The position numbers and the translations under genes are program-made. Of a stretch of DNA of 64,000 bases, positions 34,245 to 45,689 are shown one piece after another. Source of the stretch: Melieria omissa. Its lineage: Eukaryota; Arthropoda; Insecta; Diptera; Ulidiidae. Below the pieces are notes generated by a model, which did no database searches, had not been told where the DNA came from, and worked only from the letters and a program-made list of their open reading frames with translations. The stretch spans positions 34,033,989 through 34,097,988 of the forward strand of contig OZ020267.1 in assembly GCA_963971225.1 (NCBI GenBank). Reading direction: 5' to 3'. Position 1 is the stretch's first letter. The number at the start of each line of letters is the position of its first letter.

Positions 34245-37200
34245 ATGCGCAACTTGTCGTTAATTGTGTTAACCCTATCACTGATAATTACAACGCACTC
34301 GGTGGAATTATGTAAGACGAGTAAAATTTATTGCAAACAAAGTAATCACAATTTTAACTATTTACTTAGTTGGAAAATATTGTGAGAAAAACAAAAACAA
34401 CTGAATCAATTTTGTTTTACAAAATTATATGAAAGAACTATTATTGACAAACTAGCCACTTACAGCAGTTGTTTTCTCTGCTTTACATTAATTGACCAAC
34501 TGCTCGCATTTTCATTAAATTTACATTGTTGAAATTTTAATTTAAACGAATAATAAAAAAACCATTGGTGAAAGTTTAATTTTACTATCAAACTTTCAGT
34601 TTAATGAGAGCTCAGTTATTTGTGTAAGCATTGTGTATTTTAAACAAACTGAACTAAATGTCGCCCGAAAATGGTAAACATAAACGCAGAGAAAAAAATC
34701 TGCATATTTAAATTAATTGAATTGCGACATTGACCAATTGACCATTGAGCTCGTGTGGAAAAGTATTCATTGCAAAGGCCCATTTGTCTGCTGCGCCATG
34801 AGAAGTATGCGAAATGTGTTGCATACTACAGTCGACGTCCAATAAAACGGTCAAGTGTCCTTTATGTGAAAATAACAAATGGAAAGTGTTTTTTTCATTA
34901 TTTTTTACCAGCAGGGGACAATAAATCAAGTTCTTCTTAACCCTTTGTTGATCCCGTCAGATTTTTATAAAAAAATACTTATCTAATTATTTTTCATTTA
35001 AAGTGCTTTCATCACATTTGCAGTCAGTTGGCGCATTAAGTCATGTTTCCCCATCGAACTCTTAACCCATCGTTGACCCCGTCAGATTTTCATTTTTGAA
35101 AAAATTGGAAAACACGTATCGAATTATTTCTCGCAAAGATTACTTTCACCAAGTTCGAAGTCAATGGACCCATTAATTCCTATTCTTTCACAGTTTCTCC
35201 ATACAGACTTGTAAATCATGTTAACCCCGTTAAATTTTGATTTTCAAAAAAATTAAAAACACGTAGATATCGAATTATTTCTCACTAAGAGTACTTTCAC
35301 CAAGTTTGAAGTCTATGTGTGTTTTTTCACAGTTTCTCCATACAAACTTTTAAACCATTTTTGACCCCGTTAGATTTTGATTTTCGAAAATAAATGAAAA
35401 ACGCGTAGTTATCGAATTATTTCTCAGAGTACTTTCACCAAGTTTGAAGCCAATAGACCCATTAATTCATAATTTTTCACAGTTCCTTCATAAAAACGTT
35501 TAACCCGTTGCTGACCCCGTCAGTTTTTTATTTTTGAAAAATTAAAAACACGTATCGAATTATTTCACACTAAGAGTCAATAGACCAATCGGTTTAGGCT
35601 TTTTCATAGTCTTCCCGTATACGAACTTTAACCCTTGGGCCACCCCGTTAAACTATGATTTTCGAAAAATTGAAAAATACGTGTCTAATTAGTTTTGTTT
35701 AACCCATGTTTTGTCCTTTTAGACTCCGACTTTCCAAAAACTCAATCTTAGCGGAGGTTCATTTTTAAAGATGTACCTACAGTTTAAATTTCGATGATGA
35801 ATCAGTCAGTCAGTCAGGACAAAAAAGTATATTTATATAGATATGGGTGGGAGTTCAGCTTTCAAGGAAAGCAGATACTTTATACAAACAAAATTTCTTT
35901 TGTATTCTCTTAATGTTTAAATTTCTTAGAAACATACTTATTTATGTACGTTTTCATTCTCACAACTAATTTAGTTAACTGAGACCAAAGATGATCTATT
36001 GAACATTTTTGAAGATGTCAAGGCGCTTTAATGTATTTGATACGTATTAAAAAAATCCTATTTTTTAACAATATTATGTGCGTTTCTAGCTGAAGTCATT
36101 TGAAAACAACAATGTAGTAGGTCTGAACTTCTTATGCGCACATGGATTTCAAATTTCAATTTTCAACTTAAGTTACTCTTTCATATGACCACAAATGTGA
36201 TGGATACTGATATATTAGGAAAACAATTTAGGTCTTGAAGAAAATTGGCGCAAAGAAAATTATTCAAAGTTAAATAATAGTTATAATAAAAGTTATTAAA
36301 TAATAAAACTTTACTTAAATATTGTAAATATTTATATGAAACCAAATATTGTCTGATTGTCCGAAGCAAACGCCTTGAACTTTTAACTTGACCTAGAAAT
36401 AAGAAAAAATTAAACATCAATCTGCGTCAAACCAAATTGATCAATCAGCGGTGAGAGTTGCAATGCAAATCATTGTTTTGATCAGAACTAAACACTCACA
36501 CTCACATAAAAATATTAATGAGCCACATTCTTCAATGCTTCCAGCCTACGATGCACTGCGCAATAAAATCATGGAAGCCGAACGTGCCGCTTCGTTTGGC
36601 GGCAACATATGGCTCACTCCGGTCGAGCAGAAGGCGAATGCCATCTTGATGAATGCGAAGCGCGATGAGGTGCGCCACCCATCACACCAGATCGATCACA
36701 TGCAACACAGTTCACTGCAATGTTGCGCTGCCTTTTCAGATTGCCGAGGGTCAAAAGAATCCCGAGAAATATCCGCCCGCAATGCATTTCTTCCAAGGCA
36801 AACAGTTCCTGCGACAGAGCGAGGTGTTTCGCATCATACAGAAGATGCCGAAGGGGGCGTTGCTGCACGGCCACAACACGGGCATGGTCAGCTCCAAGTG
36901 GGTCATCGGCAACCTGACCACCCTGTACAATCTGTACACGTGTCGCGACGTCAACGGGCTGCTGATCTTCACGTACGACCAGAGCAAGTGCCACAGCGAG
37001 GTGCAGAATGTGTGCATGGAGCGCATCAACGCCGAGGATCGACGACTGTACGAGCGCCAACTGGAGAAGCACATCAACATGTACACCATACATCCGGAAT
37101 GTAGGGCAGCAGGACAGCGGCGCACGAAGCGATGCATTTCAAGCAAAACTCGTTTTTGTGTTTTTCCTTTTTTTGTTTCTTGCAGCGATGCTCACCGACA

Positions 37201-40200
37201 ATCGGAAAATCTGGAAGCGTTTCGAGAATGTCTTTGAGTCGGTGGAGAACTTTTACAGGTACATGCCCGCCTTTTGCAACTATCACAAGCGACTGCTCGA
37301 GGAGCTCTGCGAGGACAACATCATCTACGCGGAGATACGCGCGCCACTTACACCAGTAAATTCACGCTTCCAATGCTATGATGCGACTTGTTCGTAATTG
37401 GTCTATCATTGTAGCTTTATAGCGACAACAACCGCACCTACAATGCACTTGAGGTGGCCACCGAGATCGAGAAGATTGTCGAAGGCTTCAAGGCCAGACA
37501 TGCGGACTTTGTGGGCATGAAGATTATTTTTGCGAGGAAGAATAAGGCCACCGTTGATGAAATGGCACAGCAGCTAATCACGTTCAAGCAATTGCAGTAA
37601 GATGTGCATACATTGCAATAATTCATTTGGCCTTGACATGTTTTTTTCGATTTCTCGCATTTGCTAGCAACGCCAAACCCAATTTTATCATTGGTTTCGA
37701 TCTCGTTGGTCAAGAGGATGCTGGCGACCCACTGCACAAGTTCGTCAACGAACTCACCGACATGCCATCGACGGCACATTTCTTCTTCCATGCGGGCGAA
37801 ACAAGTAAGTAGGCAACTGAATTAGAAGCATTCAAAACGATTTGGTCAATGAAGCGACGACAAGGAAAATCTAACCAAGAAACGCACAAATAATCTTAAT
37901 GATCATTATTTAAAAAAGAAATGTAGTATTTAACCCTTTCCAAACCAAAGTATTTTCTAGACTAACTTTGGACTACGGAATACGAAACTGAAAATCAAAA
38001 CATTTTTTGAGAAGCGTTTTCGAAAAATCTTTCAAATCTTCTACTTTCTTCCCCTGTTGTTTTAGTTCAGAGTACATATTTAGCTCGCAAACGAGTCATC
38101 CGACTAACACAAGCTGTCCGTCTAAGGTAATACCTTAGCCTTTCCAGTGATATATAAATTGTCTGAATCAGAAAAGATTTGGGGCAGTTACTGACGTTGA
38201 AAGTTGTAAAAAAAGTACATTTTTCGACCAATTTGAAAAATCATAAATTTTCGAAATTTTTTTTTATAGATAAACTAAATTATCTCCTCTGGTTTTAAAA
38301 TCTAAGATCAATGATATATTATTTAAGCAAATATTAAGCGCAACATCAATAGAATTGAAAAAAAATTACAGAGATATGATGCACTGAGTGAAAACTCCAA
38401 CTTTATAGTATCCTGGCTCAGTCAGTTTTTCATTTTGTGACCAAAAAACCCCTTTTGACAAAGGCAAAGCGCAATGACAGATGGTAGATGGTTTATTATG
38501 TTTATATGGAAGCCAACGTATGTAAGTATAAACTGGGTTTTCCAACAAGAGGTGTTATTTTGGTATTCAAAGAAAAATGCCATTTTTTGAGATAAATGAT
38601 CGGATGCTTATTTCATAATAAAGAGGAAGGTATGCCGTTAATAATGAAAAACAACATCAGCCAAATGGCCACCACGGCCACGCTTACAGGACCATATCCT
38701 TTTCATGAAATTTTCCATAACCAAATGGCAAAGTGGCTGCCCTATGTCCTCGATAGCCTCACGAATTCTATTTTTGAGGTCTTGAATCGACGCTGGGCTG
38801 TTGACGTACACCTTATCTTTCACGTGGCCCCAAAGGAAGAAGTCGCAAGGTGTTAAATCACAAGATCTCGGTGGCCAATTGTGATCACCTCTTCCAGATA
38901 TAACACGGTCCGGAAACTTTTAACGTAAAAGAGCAAAAGAGCCGTCTTGTTGAAAGTAAACGTTGTCCAGATCAATACCATCCAACTCCGACCATAAAAA
39001 ATCATTAATCATCTCTCGATAGCGCAATCCATTCACCGTAACTGTTGATCCAACCTCATTTTCGAAAAAGTAAGGTCCAATGACCCCGCCGGACCATAAA
39101 CCGCACCAAACAGTCACACGTTGAGGATGGAGAGGCTTCTCAGCAATAACTCTTGGGTTTTCCGAGCCTCAGATGCGACAATTTTGCTTGTTGACGTAGC
39201 CACCGAGGTGGAAATGGGTCTCATCAGTCAAGATGATTTTTCGATGGAATTCCGGATCATTTTCATGCATTTCAAGGACCCAATCAGCAAAGACACGACG
39301 TTGTTGATGATCGATCGGCTTGAGTTCTTGTGTTAACTGAACTTTATAAGCCTTAAGACCCAAGTCTTTATGCAAAATACGGTGTAATGACGTTTTTGGA
39401 ATGCCCAATTCCAAAGAACGACGAGGAATCGACAAACCTGGGTTTTCTTCAACACTTTCGGCTGCAGCAGCAATATTCTCAGTTGTTCTTGAGGGACGTG
39501 CACGGGTTTTATTCTGCACATCACTAACTTGTCCCAACAGCTCGAATTTTTCCACCAATTTCTGTATTGCGATCCGACAAGGTGCTTCACGACCCAAAAA
39601 TGTTTTAGTTTTGCGAACTGTGACTAAAAGATTTTCACCATTTTTGTAGTGAATTTTTAGCAATGGCGTAGTTTCTACTTGTCAAATGTCAAGGAATAAA
39701 AGCTTCAAAAGTGACAGCTACCGTAATACCGGGTGATTCAAAATAACACCTCTTGTTGGAAAACCCTATATATGAGCAAATATTAAGTCCAACATTAATA
39801 GAATTGAAAGAAAAATAACAAAGTTATGATGCACTGAGTAAAAACAACAACTTTACATTTATTACACCGAGCGAAACAATTTTTTTTGTTTTTGCCGAGA
39901 CCCATCCAAATGTTGATAGAGACGTGAAACTAGAGGTAATTTATAGTATCCTGGCATAGTCAGTTTTTCATTTTCTGACCTAAAAACCTTCTTAAAGGAC
40001 TTTAAAATTTTAAGGATATACACATTTTAAATATTTTTTTAAATATTTTTTAAATTGTGCAATGATGCAGATATGGGTATCAAATGAAAAAGGAAAATTT
40101 CTCCTTTCAACAAAATTTTCTATTTTGAACTTTCAGGACCAAAATTTGTCAGGTATGAAAAACATACATGTTTTGGATCTCAGTCTGTAGATTCATACAT

Positions 40201-40892
40201 TTAAATTGTATTCTATTTCAAAGTTTCGGAAATTCTTCGGAAGTAATTACATTACATGATTTCATTACAAAACTCAAAATAAAAGAAATCAAGCATATTC
40301 TAATTAATTGTTACACCAACACATTCAACAAAATGTTTCATAATTTCCCTACTTTATTGTCTATGCCACAGATTGGTATGGAAAAACCGATTGGAATCTT
40401 ATGGATGCATTGCTACTCAACACCAAAAGAATAGGTCATGCCTATGCACTGCCCAAGCACCCGCAACTTTGGTCCACCGTGAAGAAACGCAACATTGCCA
40501 TTGAAGTTAGTCCCATATCGAATCAGGTGATGGGTTTCGTATGGGATCTGCGTAATCATCCGGCCGCATTTTTGATTGCGGAAAACTTTCCCATTGTAAT
40601 ATCAGCAGACTATGCGGGCGTTTGGAATGCAAAGGGCTTGAGCTATGATTTCTATTATGCATTCATGGCATTGGCACCGGCTGAAGCGGATCTTCGTTTT
40701 CTCAAGCAGCTCGCCTTGAATTCCATCAAGTAAATACAGGATTTTTCAACCTCTTTCAATTCCTATAGTTGATTATTTGTTCTTAATTTCAGATACTCCG
40801 TGTTGACATCAGTGGAACGACGCAAAATCAATCGCGTCTTTCAGAAAAAATGGGAGGAATTCCTCTACAATGTGATCAATTTAAAATTCTAG
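34245..40892 (+). CDS. ADGF/ADA2-type protein with altered active site
   Basis: Eight exons are read: 34245-34311, 36545-36669, 36740-37100, 37186-37355, 37415-37596, 37668-37804, 40372-40729 and 40793-40892, giving 499 residues. Exon 1 encodes a signal peptide (MRNLSLIVLTLSLIITTHS), so the protein should be secreted. The ADGF N-terminal helix region fills exons 2-3 and the deaminase barrel follows. H-x-H is kept in MPKGALLHGHN and HAGETNW is intact. The RIGHG motif has become RIGHA and the DDP motif reads [17 protein letters not shown]: the first Asp, a zinc ligand, remains but the second is Tyr. I infer weakened or changed activity; a ligand-binding role is possible. Intron 1 holds a tandem array and intron 6 a dead mariner with other relics. 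AATAAA at 40947-40952 is the likely poly(A) signal. It is divergent to the other ADGF and convergent with ninaB. Signal peptide exon and phase match strongly support the start. Confidence 0.88.
34937..35780 (+). repeat. Minisatellite-like array in intron 1, units about 125-160 bases
   Basis: Unit starts of the form TTAACCC..(C)CCCGTTAGATTT are seen at about 34937, 35062, 35221, 35349, 35500, 35628 and 35699. Each is followed by ACACGTATCGAATTATTTCT and then CTTTCACCAAGTTTGAAGTC. The units have diverged and two are shortened. A lone relative occurs near 420-540. Confidence 0.8.
38535..39766 (-). mobile_element. Tc1/mariner-superfamily element, dead copy, in intron 6
   Basis: The terminal inverted repeats are 28 bases and perfect: GGGTTTTCCAACAAGAGGTG at 38535 continues to TTATTTTG, and the complement ends at 39766. 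A TA dinucleotide lies a few bases outside each end. It is 1232 bases long and carries a minus-strand transposase frame broken by stops. Confidence 0.85.
38638..39666 (-). pseudogene. Tc1/mariner-like transposase remnant
   Basis: The minus-strand frame shows an N-terminal helix-turn-helix with SIPRRSLELGIPKTSLHRIL, the first catalytic Asp in ILTDETHFHLGG and the second in YFQQDG, then CDLTPCDFFLWGHVKDKVY with the third. A TGA replaces what is normally a Trp codon just after NCRI (39166-39168). A second stop and a loss of several residues follow QQDG (near 38917). All three pieces remain in one reading frame, so decay is by nonsense and a small deletion, not frameshift. Confidence 0.8.
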
Positions 40893-40929
40893 GAATTTTC
40901 AAGATTTTCCGTTTAAAACAACGCGCTCA

Positions 40930-40952
40930 TTTATTTAAAGTAGTTCAATAAA
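40930..40952. terminator. Crossing poly(A) signals of the second ADGF and ninaB
   Basis: AATAAA for the + strand ADGF lies at 40947-40952, 55 bases after its stop. On the minus strand AATAAA (TTTATT at 40930-40935) lies about 79 bases past the ninaB stop. Each signal sits within the other gene's likely 3' untranslated region, so the two transcripts should overlap by a few tens of bases. Confidence 0.65.
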
Positions 40953-41013
40953 AATTATACTAACGCTAAAGTTGCTTATTTTCGTTTAAAAATACCATTG
41001 TGTGCTTTGACTG

Positions 41014-44000
41014 CTACACGACGTCCTTGGCGAACCAACCATGCAGACACTTTGGCACTGGGCCGTTGGCATGAAATTCGCAGCGTCCCAGCTCGGTCCA
41101 GCTTTTGGCACACAACACCAGCAAACCGACGTAGTTGTCATTCAGTCCGCCCCACACCATCGACGCCAGCACAACGCCATCGTCCTCAGCCTGTGCGTCG
41201 GGCGAGGGAACAAATATCGGTTCGCTGGGATAGCAATTCGGTTCACACCATTTTTGCGATGTCTTATCGACAACATCAACCTTGACGAGCTACAGAGAAT
41301 AAGTAAATCAATTAGATGCGACGTGCCACTGTTGGCAGCTGAAGCCATACTCACTGTGCCCGGATTGTCCAAATCCACATCGGAACTTATGGCATAAAAG
41401 AAACGATACTTCTTGCCTGTGAAAATTTAAAACATTGAATACTGCAATATGCCAGTTGCAACCCTGTTCCACCCATTTACCCAAGAAGCGGTCATAGTTG
41501 AAACGCGGTGTCTCACAGCCCCAGTCGCACAGCAGCTCCGGCCGCACCAATATGCTGCGATCGGCCATTTGGAATGCTTGCGCCTTTGTATGCTCCAAAG
41601 TCACCAAATTTGGCAGCGAATCGTACTCCACTGCGTTGGTTGTGAACACTGCATCATTCAGCCGCGGCACCTGCTCACTGCCATTGGTCGCCAAATCAGT
41701 GATGTCGTCATACTGGGACTCGGAATGCCGCAACTTGGGCTGCTGTAGCCGTGCACTAATGCCAGCCAACGAGAACGACTTGACCAGCCGCCGAGTGCTG
41801 CCCCGGCGCTCCTTGGGAGCCATTTTTGCACTGCTGTCCAGAGGCAGCACAAACCGCAGTGGGCGACCACGAAATAGCGCCGCGTAGTTGGGGTTCGACT
41901 GCATATTCATTATGGACTCCAGGTACATGCAGTTTATCATCTCGGGATCTTTGTAGCAGCAGATGTCGATCACCACATGGTTGTCCGCTTCGTATTGGTT
42001 GATGATGTGCAGGTAGAAGAAGGCCTCCGAGTGAAAGGTGTGGCGCACTTTGCCCGTTTTGCGCTCCATCAAATGGAATAAGGTGGGCTTGTCGTCGAAC
42101 CACTTGAGACAGCCGCAGAGCTGCTGGTTGGACAGCTGGGCTTTGACATAGTCGGGCAGTGACACGGACAAGGGCTGTTCCACAATCACAAAATAGTTTT
42201 CGGTGACGCCTAAAAGAGCGCAAAAGCAAATGCGAAAATAATCGGAACTCAAGTCGCAATTGCAATTGATTCGTACTCACCGAATGTGTGCATGTAGCCG
42301 GGATGTAATTTCCAGCGACACGGTATGGAGCCAACGATGTGAGCATCTTCCAGCATATTCTCGCCATGCGGAAAGCAAATCACGTTGTATGCGGGCCCCG
42401 ACTTGGTGGTGGCCGTGCCCAAATTGTAGACAGTGCCATTCGGCATGACATGCGGATGCGAGGTGTGATTGATGACGCCAGCGAAATCTGTCACACACAC
42501 GCGACCTTCTGTGGCCAGAGTACGCGGATTAATTCTGAAAACAAACGTAAACGGTCCCATTACACCGTGCGACAAAAATCAAAAAATAATCAAAAACACA
42601 CCAAAAAATCGATATACTTGCGAAACTAGGGGCCAAATGTAGTAACACTGCGTTTTAGTTTTTCTCTCTGACGTCAGGTTTTTTTGAAATTTCAAGGACA
42701 TGTTTATTTTAAGAAATTATTTCAAAAATTGAGCGCATTGTAGAATAACAATATGGGTATCAAATGAAAGAGAAAGTTTCTTAGAATCTTAGAAAATTTA
42801 ATGTTTTGGTGTAAAAGGACGAAGTATTAATTTTTGTATATATAAAACTAATAAAGTTAGAAGGACGAAATTCAAAGATGTAGTAGTGTACAGTAGTCCT
42901 TATGATATATTAAAAAAAACACTACTGGAAATGTCCAAGGATATTCAAGGATAAAGTTTTAAAAGGACATTTTCAATACTTCTTCGTCCTTTTGCACCAA
43001 AACATTAAATTTTCCCAGATTCTAAGGATTTTTCTCTTTCATTTGATACCTGTATCGTTACACTACAATGCACTAAATTTTTGAAATAATTCCTTGAAAT
43101 AAACATGTGCTTGAAATTTCAAAGTCCTTTACAAAAAAATCCTGACGTCCGAGAAAAAAACTAAGAAGGCACTTTTACTACATTTGGCCAATAGTTTCGC
43201 GAGTATATAGATTTTTTCGTGTGTAAACTTTGTTGTCGTTATAAGCGATGTCAGACACATGTTTGTATGTTTAATACGCAAATCAAGAAATCTGCCGTTT
43301 TTGCTTGTGCGCCACAGTATTTCAATCAACCCAGCTCACCTGTGCATCATGGGTGATTCGGTAAACGTGTAGTACTCGTCTCCGATTGGATAAATAGATA
43401 TCATTGTGTTATCCGAATTGCTGTCCGGCCGAAAAATGGCCGCAACTCTGCAAGTGCAAGAAAAGATTACCTACTCGAAATTCTTCCTCACAACTGTGGC
43501 GCCAACACTCACCTGTCGAAAATCGAATGACATGGGTCGGGCACTGATGCTGTGCCGAATTCCGTTACAACAATGCGCTGCGCCGCGCGATTCTTCTTCA
43601 ACGTCTCCGTCTGTATGAAGCGATTCTGGTACGTGACACGTCCGTTTTTGATTGCGAAGCGATGCAGCAGCGCCGAACAGTCGAACAGGTGCTGGAAGGT
43701 CATGTCGCCCAACTTCCAGTTGCCGGGACCGTTGCGCAGCAGGCTGCCGTTCAGCCACAGTGGTATGTGCCCGCTGACATGGCCCTCAATGGGCTCGACG
43801 ATCTCCTGCTCGCACGAGCGCAGCCACACATCGGAGGCACAGTTCGGATAGCAGCGCCCACCGCCATCGATGCGCACCGATTCGGGATCATGCAGCTTTG
43901 CGTTGTATCTGATCTGTGGAATTTTAATCGAAGAACAATAACATAAGTAAGCGTTCACAAACAAAATAAAAAAAAAATTAATTTAAGACCCATGTTGCAA

Positions 44001-44084
44001 AACCTGCATAAATTGCTGCGGAAGGAACCATTTGAATAGACCGTAAAACCAATTCTTGGACAGCAGGAAAATTGCGGCAAACAT
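41014..44084 (-). CDS. ninaB: NinaB carotenoid isomerooxygenase
   Basis: NinaB cleaves C40 carotenoids and isomerises the product to supply retinal for rhodopsin. Seven minus-strand exons: 44084-44004, 43913-43513, 43447-43340, 42534-42281, 42209-41481, 41416-41355 and 41289-41014, giving 636 residues, close to the fly protein. The four iron-binding histidines expected of the family are visible: NHTSHPHV (about residue 223), PGYMHTFG (about 278), FFYLHIIN (about 348) and CLHGWF near the C-terminus. Conserved stretches such as YPNCASDVWLRSCE, RNGPGNWKLGDMTF and WCEPNCYPSEPIFVPSP are clear. The 27-residue first exon is the least certain part; its ATG follows an in-frame stop and the donor keeps phase. 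A basic insert rich in Ser and Arg (about residues 425-450) matches the variable loop of fly NinaB. Intron 3 contains a long foldback element. It converges with the second ADGF gene 121 bases away. Confidence 0.95.
42596..43224. mobile_element. Foldback element with ~250-base arms in ninaB intron 3
   Basis: The outer wording AAAAAATCGATATACTTGCG on the left is mirrored by CGCGAGTATATAGATTTTTT on the right, then GCCAAATGTAGTAA is mirrored by TTACTACATTTGGC, and GACGTCAGG by CCTGACGTC. Further in, GATTCTAAGGATTTT, CTTTCATTTGATACC and AACATTAAATTTT mirror their left counterparts. Arms pair almost to the centre near 42890-42930. No coding or transposase is present. It accounts for about 630 of the 805 intron bases. 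Confidence 0.8.
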
Positions 44085-45689
44085 GGCAAACTAATACATT
44101 GATTTTCTGCACTTGAATTCAAAGCAAACACATAAAACGCAATGTAACAAAATTCCAATGGCAGTGCGCTGCAGCAAAAACAACAACTGACAGCTAGGCC
44201 TTCTACGTGGAACCGCGGTCACGTACAATATGCAACTTATGCGACTAAGCACGCGAAAGCCGGATTATTTTCGCATGGAATTTTAAGACGAATTATCGTC
44301 GCCTGAATGAACCTACTGATGTGCTAAGTACATAACTGTTGTTGTGCTTTCACGCATTGAGCTTTTGCAACAACAACCAAAATAGCAGAAGAAAATTACG
44401 CTGAGAGCTTTTACTACGTGTTGTGAATGGGTGAAATGGGCGAGAATGAGAATCTGACATTGTCAAGGACGCAGGACACGCATTCACCGACATTACCGCT
44501 TCACTACTATTTTTGTACTGTGTATGTGTATATGTGTGTGTATCTACAATGTATGTAAGTACATATATGTATACTAAGCTCAAAGTCCTTGAACTTGAAA
44601 GCTCCGAATTTGACATTCAAATCTACAATGGTCTATTTTAAGTCCACTGTTAACTTTAATGGCGTTGTTAGTTATATATTCTGTTATTATATTCTGTTAT
44701 ATAAACGATAATTTCCGCCTAAAGGTCATTTCAATGCTTCGCTTTGTCGTAATTTTTATTAGCATATTAAATAGTTTGAAAAATGAACATTAAACCTACT
44801 AGTTTTTTCTTCAAAATTAATGCCGATTTTCTCCAAAACATATGTTTTTCCTCACCCTTAACCTTAATAAATTAATCATTATTTAATTCTACCAATTTTC
44901 TAGACATTCTAAACCCACTAAATTGTCCAAAACCAACATAATGTTCCACAATGCTCAAACAGTTTTCAAAGAAAAAATACTTCAATAATTTTCTCTACTG
45001 GCAGATCCTTGTTTCATTGCAGTCTTACAGTTGTCTTAGTTTTTCGAAACATGACGTAATGATTTCAAATTCGATAAGCAAGGCACGGAAAGATTGAATC
45101 TAAACACTCCTGAGTAACTGTTTTTTCACTTGCAACCGTTAACGCCTTCCTTCTTCGTATATCAAAAATTCAAATGCATTTCCCTTTACTTTTTCCGTCT
45201 ACTAAATTTTTAATGCACAGCTGTTGCATATTTCACATATTTATTAGTGTCCGCATTTTCTGACCATTATTACGTAGTTGGAAAATATGTAAGAAAATAC
45301 ACTTGAAAATAACAATAAACAAAAAAATCAATATTCTTCGCATCAAAGCATGAAAGGTACTTTTTGAAGGTTAGGTTGAGTTGTTTGGTCAAATCGGCCA
45401 CGCAGAGACCCTATGTCTTTCTAGCAGTAATAGATGAAGCTCCTTGGCGTTTAGAGCTGGTAATATAATGATCGCTTGGAATGTCTATGTTTTTTTATCA
45501 ATAATTTGATGGCATACTTAGGAACCTCACCTTACCCAGGAAAATACAAGACTCCCAAAACAATACTTTCGAAAGCCCACAGCAATTTATTTCCTTGCCG
45601 AACTAAGTTCTAAACTAAACAATTTTATTTTAAAAAATGTTTTCAACTTGAAAAAATGTTCGCCAACATATACTTTTTATCAATATTTA
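44085..45689. other. Gene-free upstream region of ninaB
   Basis: AT-rich DNA with short open frames. It may contain the ninaB promoter on the minus strand close to 44085-44250. I cannot place a TATA box or other element with confidence. Confidence 0.3.

Larger units (their letters stand above)
37925..40190 (-). repeat. Relics of a CAGTGGCGC-type element inside intron 6
   Basis: Bases about 37990-38480 and 39775-40190 match, in reverse orientation, parts of the 1-kb element at 59816-60822. Shared words include TTTCTAGACTAACTTT, GATGCACTGAGT, GTCAGTTTTTCATTTT and GATCTCAGTCTGTAGA. Some segments occur twice, on both sides of the mariner, so at least two fragments or an internal duplication are present. 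Confidence 0.6.

Noticed and set aside
41449..41887. Plus-strand open frames over ninaB exons
   Set aside because: They are antisense shadows of well-supported ninaB exons with conserved iron ligands.
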